Below, one piece after another: positions 26,601-34,551 of a stretch of 64,000 nt of DNA. The translations under genes and the position numbers were made by a program. This stretch comes from Leadbetterella sp. (lineage in GTDB: Bacteria; Bacteroidota; Bacteroidia; Cytophagales; Spirosomataceae). Position 1 is the stretch's first letter. Each line of letters begins with the position of its first letter. The stretch covers positions 1 to 64,000 of the forward strand of contig JAHBUH010000015.1 of NCBI GenBank assembly GCA_019638185.1, given 5' to 3'. The notes beneath the pieces were generated by a model that was not told where the DNA came from, made no database searches, and saw only the letters and a program-made list of their open reading frames with translations.

Positions 26601-28470
26601 TTTCATTCCGCATATCTACCACGGCATCCAGCGTCAGGCGGGCCTTCGGGTCCTCCACAGAACCCTTAGCCACCACCTGCTGATTTTCAAGCGTACCGTT
26701 CAGGGCAATATTCCGGTAAATCTCACCGCCATACCCTGCCTCATCGATCCGGCCGTCAAACTTCACGGCGGGCTTATCAAATCCCCGGCCCTCAAAGCTC
26801 ACCTTTCCTTTCAGGCTTCCCACGTCGGCATTGCGGATCAGCTGCCCTACGGCAAAGTCTTCTACCGTCAGCGTACCCGAATAGGCCGGCACTTTGGAAA
26901 GGTTTTTCAGGTTTCCGGCCAGCCGGGCACCGCCCTGGCTGGAATTGAGGAACACATCGGCGGTCAGATCTTCCATAGTACCCTTTACCGAGCCGTTCAG
27001 CACCATTTTTTCCGGCAGCTCCAGGCTTTCCGGTAGCTTGCCCCCCGTATACCGGTTCAGGTCCTGGCGGGTGGTGGAGAGGTCTCTGACCTGCAGATCC
27101 ATCCCGAATACCTGCCGGTTATAGAGCTTGCCGTTCAGGCTCAGCCGGGTGTTAGAAGTGGCTGCCAGGTACACGTTTTCCAGGCTCATTTCTTCCACGG
27201 TTCCGCTGATCCGGCCCCGGCCGGTGATGACCTCATTCTTTACCGAAGCCAGGCTCTGCCGGAGGCTGCTTTTAAAGAAAAAGGCCTCCGAAGGTGCCAG
27301 CTTCAGGCCGGCGATCACGGCATCAAAACGGCTCCGGGCATATTGGGCCGTATCCAGCTGGGCCGTCAGGGTGGCTTTCAGCTCGGATGCCGCCGTGGCG
27401 ATATCCACGTTTTCCAACAGCAGCGTTTTCCCTTTCAGAGAGGCCTGAACATTCAGTCGTTTCAGCTCCAGCCCGCTTTTCTCCCGGAAGCTGAGTTCCG
27501 TAATTTTCCCGGCCATAACGCTGTCTTCCAGCAGGAGGTCCTGAGCGGAAAGCTTCAGTGCCGTGAGGTCCAGGTCACTGAAACTGATCTCGCCGGGCGC
27601 TGCGGGTTTTGCTTTTTTATCTTTGAAGGTCACCTGGTCAAAAGAAGAGCTAAGCCGGCCCAACTCAAACTGCATGCGGGGCAGGTCCAGCTGCCGCAGG
27701 TCAGTGCTCAGGTTAGCCCCGCTGCCGGAGGTGTATTGCCCGCCCAGGTCCAGGTCCCAGTTCACATTCTGCGCCGTCAGCCCTTTCAGCCGCACATCCG
27801 GCAGTGGCCCTGAAGCCGTGGTATCTTCCGGTGCGCTGCCCAGTTTACCGCTCACATACAGTGAGCTCACGCGGGTGTCTTTCAGGTCATACACCGCCTT
27901 ACCCGGATCCAGCCGGTTAAAGCCGGAGACCAGCTGGCCCAGCTTTACGTTAAACAGCTGGCCCGAGTCGGTATCTTCGTACTTCACCCGCACGTTTTTC
28001 ACATCGATGCCCTTCAGGGTGATCTTCATAGGGGTAGCGGTGGTATCTGCCGGTGCCGGCGTATCCGGCGAAAAAGCATTTACGATATAATCAAAATTGA
28101 AGACCCCGTTCCGCCGGTCGATCTTCGCCACTGTATTTTCCAGCTCTACCTGCTCTATCAGCAGCTCATTTTTTAACAAGCGGAACAGGGCCACGTCAAG
28201 GTGGGCTTTCCGGGAGTATAACAGCGTATCTTTCTTCTGGTCAATGATCAGCAGGTCATCCAGCTGCACCCAGTCCGGGATAGAAAAGCTGAGCCGGCCC
28301 TGCACAGGCGTACCGATCTGCCGGGCCACCCGGTTAAAAATAAGGTTACTGAGTTTTTTCTGTCCGGAAGCCGAGTTAAAGTAGAGTGCCAATGCCAAAA
28401 GCGCAACCACCACAGCAATAAGAACTATTGCCAGTATTTTCAGGGATTTACTGAGGATTTTTCCGGTCAT
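23668..28470 (-). CDS. tamB: TamB family translocation/assembly module protein
   Basis: 1,600 residues. A single N-terminal membrane helix (about 10-30) anchors it in the inner membrane. An AsmA-like start is followed by a long repetitive beta-rich stretch and a C-terminal DUF490/TamB domain (about 1,150-1,590, with VDLVLKGEVMNLSEVDFQI and LMLLVAGNFSAAQIFDSFTS-like segments). TamB proteins form a hydrophobic groove spanning the periplasm between the inner membrane and the TamA-type barrel. The order here is tamB then tamL, the reverse of E. coli tamA-tamB, with a 4-bp overlap. A perfect -7 box lies 17 bp upstream of the start. Confidence 0.93.
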   Translation of the reverse strand: MTGKILSKSLKILAIVLIAVVVALLALALYFNSASGQKKLSNLIFNRVARQIGTPVQGRLSFSIPDWVQLDDLLIIDQKKDTLLYSRKAHLDVALFRLLKNELLIEQVELENTVAKIDRRNGVFNFDYIVNAFSPDTPAPADTTATPMKITLKGIDVKNVRVKYEDTDSGQLFNVKLGQLVSGFNRLDPGKAVYDLKDTRVSSLYVSGKLGSAPEDTTASGPLPDVRLKGLTAQNVNWDLDLGGQYTSGSGANLSTDLRQLDLPRMQFELGRLSSSFDQVTFKDKKAKPAAPGEISFSDLDLTALKLSAQDLLLEDSVMAGKITELSFREKSGLELKRLNVQASLKGKTLLLENVDIATAASELKATLTAQLDTAQYARSRFDAVIAGLKLAPSEAFFFKSSLRQSLASVKNEVITGRGRISGTVEEMSLENVYLAATSNTRLSLNGKLYNRQVFGMDLQVRDLSTTRQDLNRYTGGKLPESLELPEKMVLNGSVKGTMEDLTADVFLNSSQGGARLAGNLKNLSKVPAYSGTLTVEDFAVGQLIRNADVGSLKGKVSFEGRGFDKPAVKFDGRIDEAGYGGEIYRNIALNGTLENQQVVAKGSVEDPKARLTLDAVVDMRNETITVTGNTRIEQADLKALGVTKENLILKGDFDINRLVADLKKPFIDFKGRNITVLKDSASYPIGDLTVLTEYSETLKRLDLTTRFMNLSLSGNFEYDKLQSILMTEVNKYFKLPDFQPASDTLDYYFDINGNISYDPVFTAFVPSLKNFKPVTINSSLKSEGEIPFSGHIAVPYLLYDSIQVVNTTFDFTGDGTRIQYGLLSDQISTPAFRLRKADLHGKLQENVASFDLSVKDSVDKEIHSLAGFLESDGSRVRISFDETGSKLFYEDWGGNPYGYIDYSSAGLYVNNVVFSSGEQVLRVNSVSEVPNSPLTVFAERLDLNFLSRAIWQDSTLASGYLDLDLQLVNYMGDEGMAFTGEVDIDEFHFNQVALGDLRAKAESDNLKEITVYATLSGLNNEFELKGAYFTRKEESLDFKLDIGGLDIKALEPFLKEVAYEMKGSIKGDVTIKGSPAKPRLNGSAVFDSMAFRIKETAALLRISDQTLKIDQSKILFDKLLVKDANGRDMVINGSVDLSGLPDFRYNLDITTTNFLIANSERGQSELFYGTAYLDSKLNVWGANSEFRLTGDITAKDKTNLTLLLPDESVGEDLNSVVTFVDFRTPDKVIRRETKSTLSLANAVNINVVVDEKSTINMLMNPITGDMLSASGNARLNIGFDNAGDLFIIGEMNIVKGSYELTFQTIKKRFEITENSKSSISFAGDPLKGVMDITAEYKVPGRKDVSTYPGLKDEDSAPEKVFADIRVDLVLKGEVMNLSEVDFQIVAKENEVGSMASKLQELGWSIVNDRGEKKSGTEGAVTSANREVLKQNAIMLLVAGNFSAAQIFDSFTSSSGAGYEDLARRNVSQMISSQLERYASGLIKGVDLNVGLQSSGGVAEGGSDRSTNLNLGVSKRLANDRLIFSVGKNFELENKDLQSDEIFDNVEANWLMTTDGRYRLKVFRKNRNQSAIEGSVIETGLGFIIAIDYDTWKDLMKRKK

Positions 28471-28486
28471 GCTACGCCTTTAAGCA

Positions 28487-28494
28487 CAAAATTA
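28487..28494 (-). promoter_or_regulatory. Possible -7 box for tamB-tamL
   Basis: TAATTTTG on the minus strand, a perfect TAnnTTTG, ending 17 bp before the tamB ATG and giving a leader of about 12 nt. No convincing -33 element. Confidence 0.4.
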
Positions 28495-28684
28495 TTATGA
28501 TAGAACGAATATAACACTAAAAATGGGGTTTCCATGAGCGGAAAAATATATTTTGTGCGTGAATCTTATGTCATTTTGAGTAAATTTTCAGGGAAGGCGC
28601 CATTTTTTACCCCGTTTGAATAAGCAGAATACGTATTCGCCCTTACATTTGAGTTTTTATCCATCTTTAAACGCATAACTACAC

Positions 28685-28961
28685 ATGACTATGCCTGCTG
28701 AAACGGGGAAATACCGGGGGCTTGTCAATAAAATCTGTGAAAGACAATTTTATCTTACATATCAAAAAAGTGCGACACTGTCGCACAAATTGAGCTGGTC
28801 ACACTATGTGGAGCTGCTGAAGATTGAAAACGTAGTTTTTACGAGAAGCAAACGCTATTGGAAAACTGGAATGTATGAGACCTCAACAGAAATACCAGCT
28901 TTATCTGCCCGACAAGGAAGAATTAAGGAAAATTCTTTCTGAGACATTGCCCGGCGAATAG
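28685..28961 (+). pseudogene. Remnant of a YhcG/DUF1016 PDDEXK nuclease gene
   Basis: Three pieces of one protein family lie in three reading frames. Frame of 28685: FYLTYQKSATLSHKLSWSHY followed by VELLKIEN, the DUF1016 N-terminal core. Frame of 28837: FYEKQTLLENWNV, a stop, then DLNR. Frame of 28875: KYQLYLPDKEELRKILSET up to the TAG at 28959-28961, the family's C-terminal tail. The whole central and catalytic part is missing, joined by a deletion around 28885, and the 5' end is also truncated. YhcG-type proteins are predicted PDDEXK nucleases, often found near restriction or defence genes. A plus-strand -7 box TACATTTG sits at 28644-28651. The 85-residue open frame 28685-28942 is therefore unlikely to be a functional gene. 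Confidence 0.8.
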
Positions 28962-28981
28962 CCGGATGGCGCTGCCTCAAA

Positions 28982-29013
28982 AATAAAAAGAGAGGCCCGA
29001 TGACCTCTCTTTT
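28982..29013 (-). terminator. Terminator after the small barrel gene
   Basis: AAAAGAGAGG (28986-28995) and CCTCTCTTTT (29004-29013) form a perfect 10-bp stem with an 8-nt loop. Read on the minus strand it ends in TTTTTATTT, just after the stop at 29021. It would also work on the plus strand for any transcript through the pseudogene. Confidence 0.85.
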
Positions 29014-29020
29014 CATTTCC

Positions 29021-29704
29021 TTACTTCCCTACCGGCATACTCAGCCCCGCTGAGAACCCGAAGTTACTGGTTTTGGAATCCACCTTCAGGATACCGAGGT
29101 CATCTATGGCGTTGGTGAAGCTATGACGGTAAGTGGCTTCCACGAAACCCTTTACCCGGCCCCTTACCGGTGTCTGGTATCCGATACCCACTACTCCGCC
29201 GAAATCCACATCCTTGTAGTTCAGGTCAAGGTTATATTTGGGTTTTATCAGGCCCAGGAAGTTATTGCTCATGCTGCTTCCCACCTTAAAACCTACAGAC
29301 GGCCCCGCTACCAGGTAAGCGCTGCTCTCGGCGCCCGGGCTAAACCGGTATTGCAGTAAAAGCGGTACATCTATATAATCAATGTTCAGACGGGCATTCG
29401 TCAGTCCGCCGATGATGGTTCCTACCGTTCCGCTGCCCATGTTCAGGCGGTCTATCTTCCCGCCCCGCCGGTTATAGGCCACTTCAGGCCGGAATGTAAA
29501 ATTCTGATCCAGCGGAATTTCCGCAAAAAGGGCAGCACCACCCGTAGCCATGTATTTGAAGTCCTGCCCCAGGGTCTCTACCACAGTAAACTTAGGGATA
29601 TTGGTTAAGTTCAGGCTTCCTTTTACACCTATCCGGATATCCTGGGCAGTGGCCAGGTGGAAGGATAACACGACTAAAACAGCGGTTCTGAAGAAGTTTT
29701 TCAT
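29021..29704 (-). CDS. Small outer-membrane beta-barrel protein (PorT/OmpA-barrel type)
   Basis: 227 residues. A signal peptide (about 1-20, ending ATAQ) is followed by eight or so amphipathic strands in the style of the Bacteroidetes outer-membrane barrel family PF13568: IRIGVKGSLNLTN, FRPEVAYNRRGGK, IDVPLLLQYRF, YLVAGPSVGFKVG, and a final FGFSAGLSMPVGK. Such barrels are common and mostly of unknown function. It lies 78 bp after the membrane-TPR gene on the same strand, and a strong terminator follows. Confidence 0.85.
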   Translation of the reverse strand: MKNFFRTAVLVVLSFHLATAQDIRIGVKGSLNLTNIPKFTVVETLGQDFKYMATGGAALFAEIPLDQNFTFRPEVAYNRRGGKIDRLNMGSGTVGTIIGGLTNARLNIDYIDVPLLLQYRFSPGAESSAYLVAGPSVGFKVGSSMSNNFLGLIKPKYNLDLNYKDVDFGGVVGIGYQTPVRGRVKGFVEATYRHSFTNAIDDLGILKVDSKTSNFGFSAGLSMPVGK

Positions 29705-29782
29705 TGAATAAACATTTTATGGTTTGCAGGTATTAGACCCCCGTTTACCACGGAAGTCTCAATAAATTTCGTTAAAACTTTG

Positions 29783-32332
29783 TTAATTAAAATCGCTCCC
29801 CTTTTTCCTGGCTGCCTCCACGGCGTTTTCCAGGGGCCAGAACTCCTCATCACTCATCACCGTACGCGCCTTCACCAGGGCATCTTCGGCATATTCAGTC
29901 ATGGAAAGATCCAGGGCCTTATGGATGTAGGCCGAGAGTAATACCGGCGAATCGGGTAAAAACTCCAGGGCATAAAACAGGGTATTGTAGGCTTCCAGGC
30001 CTTTGCCGTTTTTACTCAGCAGGTCAGCCACTTTCACCAGGAACCAGGGGTTAAGCGGGGCTTTCTTCTCCAGCTCCGCATGGTTTTCCAGGGTCAACTC
30101 CCGGCCCAGTTCATCCGCCTGCGCTTTCAGCTTTTCGTTCATCTTCGCCTTCAGATCTGCCCCGGAAAGCAGTTTCACCGAAGCCGTATCCCCGGCCTTC
30201 TCCAGCCGTTTCAGCGCTTCGGAGTACGCCCCCTCCCGCATCAGCCAAAGGCCCAGGTTCTGGTTATACAAAGGCGCCAGCTTAGACGGTGACTCCGCCA
30301 GGGAAGCCAACTGGCGAATCCCCTCGGTCTTATTTTCCCGGTAGAATTTCTGGTGGGCATAGGCCCAGGTCAGTTGCTCATACAGCGCATCATTCAGCGG
30401 GTTTTTCTGAAATGCCAGCAGGGAGGCGGCATTGATTTTCGTTTCATTGCGCAGGGAGGCATTGCTCATGGCATTCAGCAGGTAGGCAGCCCGGCCCATA
30501 TCCAGCGATGAGTCCGGCGCCACACTGAACTTCTCCAATACGGTTTCGGCCCCCGTCAGCCGGTCTATAGCCGCGCGGTTAGCCAGGAAACTGTAGCCTT
30601 CGGGCCTGCCGGCCAGGTCGCGCATCTCCGCCAGCTTCTCCGGCCGGCCGTTATCGATCCAGAAAGCCAGGAAATTCACATTCTCCGGCCCGCAGTTCTT
30701 ACAGAGCTGCAGGGCCCGGTCCAGGTTCAGCAGCACGCTGTCTGTCATACCCGCTTTGGCCTGCAAACGGGCCAGGTTAGTATATAGCCGGTGATCCTCC
30801 GGAAACTGCCGGAGCCCTTCTTTCAATACAAAAACGGCATCGAAAAACATATCCTGCTGCTCCAGGCTCCGGCTTTTACCGATCAGCGAAACGGTATTGG
30901 GGGTTTTGGCCCCGGCCTGCTGGTAAAACCAGGTGGCGCTGAGCGGGTCACCGGCCTGAGCCGCCATAGACGCCAGCGACAGGTTAGAGCGCTGGTTATT
31001 CAGGTCATAATTGGCCGCGCTTTTGTAATAGGCCTCGGCCGACTTTCCATCGCCCTCCTCCAGGTAAAAATCACCGATGGCATTGCTGATCCCTGCCCGA
31101 AGCTGAAACCAGGAAAACCGGTTTTTCATGGAGAAAAGAAAAAACATCACAAACAGGGCCGCCACCCGCGCCAGCAGCAGCGGGCTGAACGGCGGCTTAT
31201 AAATCACCTTATGAAACGGCAGGCCGGCCTTGATCATAGGCCAGAAATTAAGCGCCACGTGCACAAAGAAACACAGCCCCACCGACAGAAACGCTATACT
31301 GATATAATCTTCCAGCAGCTCGGTCATCGGCGTGTTAGCGGTGGCATAGGCCATGCCCAGGATACCGGTGGTGGCCAGCGCCATGCCCAGGTAAATCCAC
31401 GCACCCACCCCCTGGAAGCTGAACCAGCCCCGCTGGCCCGACAGGCTCCGGAACCCCCACAAGCCCGTTATAAGACTAAAGATATAAAGCAGGAGAGGCG
31501 AAACCACAAAACTGCTCTTATCGATCCGCCGGGCATTCTCCAGGTAGATCAGCACGGCATTCACCAGGAAAACCGCCGTCACCACCAGCACCTGGGGCAG
31601 GCTGTTTTTGCCTTTTTCACTGTTTTGCGACACCAGCGTGTAGAGCGCCGCCAGGATCTCGTGCGAGATCAGGAAAATAAAAATAAAAGCCATCACCAGG
31701 GCCGCGGTCACGCCGAAAGCCGAAACCGACAGGAAGGGCTCATTAATCACTGAAAAACCCTTTACACCCGCTAAAAAAACCAGCCATACCCCCAGCCAGA
31801 TAAGGCTGGTTTTCAGGATATCCAGCCGCCGCGCGTACAGGTTAGTAAGGAAATACGTGCCGCCGGCCAGGGCAAACGCCACCAGGAAAGGCCAGTTCCG
31901 GCTCACCAGGAAAATGCTCTCCAGCCGGAACGACGCCAGCACGCCCCCCAGCAGCAGTGCCCCCGCCAGGAACCACGCCCCCCGCAGCCGGGAAAGCCCC
32001 GCCAGGATCAGGGATACACCCGCCAGGATGCCCCCTAAAAGAAGCGCATACGCCAAGCCGTTTACCTTCAGGGGCGAGGGGGCGTAAGACTCGGTTACAT
32101 ACCACAGCGGAGTGGTGGCTGAGAAGGAAAACTGATCAAAATACAGCGCCGGGGTCTGAACGGCCTTCTCTTTCAACTCGGTGATCACATCCCAGCCAAA
32201 GATATTCTCCGGCCCGTTAATCCAACCCCAAACCGCATACCCTGAGAGCACTAGCACCAGCAAAGCCCCCATGAAAAAGGGGATCTTTTCCCGCTTTGCC
32301 CATGTTCTCCAGAAAAACCGATCTTCTTTCAT
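29783..32332 (-). CDS. Large polytopic membrane protein with C-terminal TPR repeats
   Basis: 849 residues from the chosen ATG at 32332 (MKEDRFFWRTWAKREKIP). A longer frame begins at 32431 but would overlap the divergent psd gene and its promoter, so I reject it. The first part (about 15-430) has around eleven hydrophobic helices, giving a large inner-membrane domain. The second (about 440-840) is a TPR-like helical array, for example GDFYLEEGDGKSAEAYYKSA and NQNLGLWLMREGAYSEALKRLEKAGD. It resembles other uncharacterised Bacteroidota membrane/TPR proteins; no catalytic motif is seen. A scaffold role at the membrane is an inference. It diverges from psd across about 58 bp. Confidence 0.8.
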   Translation of the reverse strand: MKEDRFFWRTWAKREKIPFFMGALLVLVLSGYAVWGWINGPENIFGWDVITELKEKAVQTPALYFDQFSFSATTPLWYVTESYAPSPLKVNGLAYALLLGGILAGVSLILAGLSRLRGAWFLAGALLLGGVLASFRLESIFLVSRNWPFLVAFALAGGTYFLTNLYARRLDILKTSLIWLGVWLVFLAGVKGFSVINEPFLSVSAFGVTAALVMAFIFIFLISHEILAALYTLVSQNSEKGKNSLPQVLVVTAVFLVNAVLIYLENARRIDKSSFVVSPLLLYIFSLITGLWGFRSLSGQRGWFSFQGVGAWIYLGMALATTGILGMAYATANTPMTELLEDYISIAFLSVGLCFFVHVALNFWPMIKAGLPFHKVIYKPPFSPLLLARVAALFVMFFLFSMKNRFSWFQLRAGISNAIGDFYLEEGDGKSAEAYYKSAANYDLNNQRSNLSLASMAAQAGDPLSATWFYQQAGAKTPNTVSLIGKSRSLEQQDMFFDAVFVLKEGLRQFPEDHRLYTNLARLQAKAGMTDSVLLNLDRALQLCKNCGPENVNFLAFWIDNGRPEKLAEMRDLAGRPEGYSFLANRAAIDRLTGAETVLEKFSVAPDSSLDMGRAAYLLNAMSNASLRNETKINAASLLAFQKNPLNDALYEQLTWAYAHQKFYRENKTEGIRQLASLAESPSKLAPLYNQNLGLWLMREGAYSEALKRLEKAGDTASVKLLSGADLKAKMNEKLKAQADELGRELTLENHAELEKKAPLNPWFLVKVADLLSKNGKGLEAYNTLFYALEFLPDSPVLLSAYIHKALDLSMTEYAEDALVKARTVMSDEEFWPLENAVEAARKKGSDFN

Positions 32333-32344
32333 CAAATCTGTTAC

Positions 32345-32352
32345 TATATTTG
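32345..32352 (+). promoter_or_regulatory. -7 box for psd-rnhB
   Basis: TATATTTG, a perfect TAnnTTTG, 38 bp before the psd ATG. The -33 position has only a weak CTTTC. Confidence 0.45.
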
Positions 32353-32390
32353 TCCTGTAAAACGCCTGGATGATTAAATAATATATCAAT

Positions 32391-33047
32391 ATGACTATAC
32401 ATAAAGAGGGTACGGGTACATTGCTGGTCACCGTTTTGACATTGGCCGTGATTAACGGAGCCGCTTATTACTTTGCCCCTGACAGTAAGGTGCTCCATAC
32501 GTTCCTGTGGATAGCCAGCGCTGTCTTATTCCTGATCGTCTTACAATTCTTTCGCAAACCTACGAGAAAAACCCCAATAAACCCACAGCACATCATAGCC
32601 CCTGCTGACGGCAAAGTGGTGGTGATCGAAGAGGTTACCGAAACCGAATATTTCCACGACCGCCGCATACAGGTTTCCATCTTTATGTCGCCCCTGAACG
32701 TACACATTAACTATAACCCGCTCTCGGGTATCGTTTCCTATTTTAAATACCACCCCGGAAAATACCTGGTGGCCTGGCACCCCAAGAGCAGTACGGAAAA
32801 TGAAAGGACCACCATAGTCACCCGGCATCAGAACGGCACCGAAGTTCTCTTCCGGCAGATAGCAGGCGCCCTGGCGCGGCGGCTGTGCTGGTACGTGGAT
32901 AAAGGCACCCGGGTCACCCAGGGCCAGGAATTCGGCTTTATCAAATTCGGTTCGAGAATTGACCTGTTCCTGCCGCTGACCGCAAAGATCCTCGTGAATC
33001 TGGATGACCGGCCCGTAGGCGGTGAAACCGTGATCGCCGAGCTGTAA
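32391..33047 (+). CDS. psd: Phosphatidylserine decarboxylase, short form
   Basis: 218 residues, the short proenzyme type. Two hydrophobic helices (about 10-29 and 35-52) anchor it to the inner membrane. The catalytic part carries HIIAPADGKVVVIEE, FMSPLNVHINYNP and, near the end, KFGSRIDLFLP. Self-cleavage between G187 and S188 would generate the pyruvoyl group. It converts phosphatidylserine to phosphatidylethanolamine, the main phospholipid. The start is the ATG at 32391, 38 bp after a good -7 box. rnhB follows after 2 bp, so the two genes are co-transcribed. Confidence 0.94.
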   Translation: MTIHKEGTGTLLVTVLTLAVINGAAYYFAPDSKVLHTFLWIASAVLFLIVLQFFRKPTRKTPINPQHIIAPADGKVVVIEEVTETEYFHDRRIQVSIFMSPLNVHINYNPLSGIVSYFKYHPGKYLVAWHPKSSTENERTTIVTRHQNGTEVLFRQIAGALARRLCWYVDKGTRVTQGQEFGFIKFGSRIDLFLPLTAKILVNLDDRPVGGETVIAEL

Positions 33048-33049
33048 GC

Positions 33050-33634
33050 ATGCTGCTTCGCTGCTACAATAACGCCTGCGTGGAAGCCGGACTCGACGAA
33101 GCCGGCAGAGGATGCCTGGCCGGACCCGTGGTAGCCTCCGCCGTTATTCTCCCGCCCCATTATGAGAATGAGCTGCTGAATGATTCCAAGCAGCTCACCA
33201 AAGAGGAGCGAAACCTGCTCCGCAAAGAAATTGAAGAGGTAGCCGTAGCCTGGGCCGTGGCCTCCGCCACAAACGGGGAAATTGACCGGATCAACATCCT
33301 CCAGGCCAGTTTCCTGGCCATGCACCGCGCTGTAGACGCCGTTTTACCCGTATGCCGCCCTGAACACCTGCTCATTGACGGCAACCGCTTCACCCCCTAC
33401 CCCATGATCCCTCACACCTGCGTGGTAAAAGGCGACTCCAAGTACATGGCCATTGCCGCAGCCTCCATCCTGGCCAAGACCCACCGCGACGAGATCATGG
33501 AAAACCTGGCCCTCGAATACCCCCATTACCGCTGGGAACAAAACGCCGGCTACCCCACCATCTTTCACCGGAAAGCCATACAGGAACATGGGTATACGCC
33601 GTATCACCGGCTGACTTTCCGGGTGCGGGTGTAG
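33050..33634 (+). CDS. rnhB: Ribonuclease HII
   Basis: 194 residues, a normal RNase HII. It cuts the RNA strand of RNA-DNA hybrids and single ribonucleotides in DNA. The GLDEAGRGCLAGPVVASAVI motif gives the first two catalytic acids D16 and E17; LLIDGN supplies the third and GDSKYMAIAAASILAK follows as expected. It lies 2 bp after psd. The sequence downstream changes abruptly to AT-rich DNA. Confidence 0.95.
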   Translation: MLLRCYNNACVEAGLDEAGRGCLAGPVVASAVILPPHYENELLNDSKQLTKEERNLLRKEIEEVAVAWAVASATNGEIDRINILQASFLAMHRAVDAVLPVCRPEHLLIDGNRFTPYPMIPHTCVVKGDSKYMAIAAASILAKTHRDEIMENLALEYPHYRWEQNAGYPTIFHRKAIQEHGYTPYHRLTFRVRV

Positions 33635-33670
33635 TCTTCACCCTCCAATGTTTAATACCCTAATAGCTCC

Positions 33671-34027
33671 TTAAAAACTGGACATCTCAAGGATTACTTC
33701 CTTATTATCCCAAAAAATTAGAGTAACAATTGAATAGTGATAACTCTCTTTCTTTAGATACATTTTCTTATCTGCATCATCAATTATTTTAGTCCATTCA
33801 TGTTTAATACAAGCACTATCCACGGATGCCGCATACTTACCAATATCCTCAGGAGTAAAGTGTCCGCTTATTTTCGAATTATCAATATCATGATAAAAGT
33901 TTAAACTACTGTTATCTTCAAAAAAATACGCAATTTCGTTACGCTTAGCATCCTCATAATCAAACTTAACCCGCTCGTCACAAGAAAACAACAGAACAGC
34001 AAGAAGGACTAAATAATGTAATTTCAT
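33671..34027 (-). CDS. Small lipoprotein of unknown function
   Basis: 118 residues. A type II signal peptide with lipobox LLFSC (C16) followed by DERVKFDYEDAKRNEIAYFF. The mature part is acidic and lysine-rich with no family I recognise. It lies in AT-rich DNA, 11 bp after the short frame ending at 34039 and on the same strand, so the two probably belong to one transcript. A small lipoprotein next to a small companion gene fits several things, including immunity-type pairs, but nothing here proves it. Confidence 0.65.
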   Translation of the reverse strand: MKLHYLVLLAVLLFSCDERVKFDYEDAKRNEIAYFFEDNSSLNFYHDIDNSKISGHFTPEDIGKYAASVDSACIKHEWTKIIDDADKKMYLKKESYHYSIVTLIFWDNKEVILEMSSF

Positions 34028-34038
34028 TTTCTATTGTC

Positions 34039-34227
34039 TTACCAAACTTTAAAACTAAAAACTCTTCCTTTGTTTGTAATGATCGTGGTATCCGTTTTGG
34101 TTATCAGCTCATTAAACTGATACTCTCTTATATAAACAATGGAGTCACTTGAACTATAAATCTGTTCCCTATTATACTTTGAGAGTATTGAAGCAGAACG
34201 ATATAGTACCCAGGGTAAACCAACCAC
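34039..34227 (-). CDS. Hypothetical, probable C-terminal half of a frameshifted gene
   Basis: 62 residues from a GTG at 34227; the frame is open only from 34236. The content (KYNREQIYSSSDSIVYIREY, then FNELITKTDTTIITNKGRVF) reads like the end of a protein rather than a beginning, and it starts inside the frame 34172-34435. I think the two were one gene of about 125 residues. An independent small protein is possible. Confidence 0.4.
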   Translation of the reverse strand: MVGLPWVLYRSASILSKYNREQIYSSSDSIVYIREYQFNELITKTDTTIITNKGRVFSFKVW

Positions 34228-34435
34228 GTAGCACGGCTAACGTTACTTGAAACATAAACGTATTTTGTGTACTTTTAGAACGTACTAAAAGTGGGGAGCT
34301 TACACAATTATCTTTATCTAAATTTTTAATCTTATCCTGAATCTCATTTAAATAAAGAGCATCAATAATTATATATTGGTTTTCTTCATTCAACTGTAAA
34401 CTTTCTCCTATTCTTGAAATATTTATCATAGCCAT
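34172..34435 (-). CDS. Hypothetical, probable N-terminal half of a frameshifted gene
   Basis: 87 residues beginning MAMINISRIGESLQLNEENQ, then SPLLVRSKSTQNTFMFQVTL. It starts in a gene-like way, but its last 20 or so residues are a different frame of the region coding for VLYRSASILSKYN in the overlapping frame 34039-34227. A single-base shift near 34210-34236 would join them. No family recognised. It could be a sequencing error, a true pseudogene or programmed shifting; no slippery heptamer is obvious. Confidence 0.45.
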   Translation of the reverse strand: MAMINISRIGESLQLNEENQYIIIDALYLNEIQDKIKNLDKDNCVSSPLLVRSKSTQNTFMFQVTLAVLRGWFTLGTISFCFNTLKV

Positions 34436-34515
34436 TTTTACTGTCTATCAAGGGCTTTTACCTAACAGATAAGCAATTTTTACTTTTTCCAGTGAATCAG
34501 GAGAGAGTACCCCTT

Positions 34516-34551
34516 AAAACAAAAGCCCCAGAATCCCGGAAATTCTGAGGC
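34516..34551 (-). terminator. Terminator after the Dabb gene
   Basis: On the minus strand CCTCAGAAT, a 7-nt loop, ATTCTGGGG, then CTTTTGTTTT: a stem with one mismatch followed by a T-rich tail, 22 bp after the stop at 34573. Confidence 0.75.

Noticed and set aside
28685..28942. 85-residue open frame as a small functional protein
   Set aside because: Its first half matches DUF1016 but the frame then leaves the family, which continues in two other frames. A pseudogene explains all three parts.
32333..32431. Earlier start for the membrane-TPR protein
   Set aside because: It would run into the divergent psd gene and its -7 box. The ATG at 32332 gives a normal charged start before the first membrane helix.
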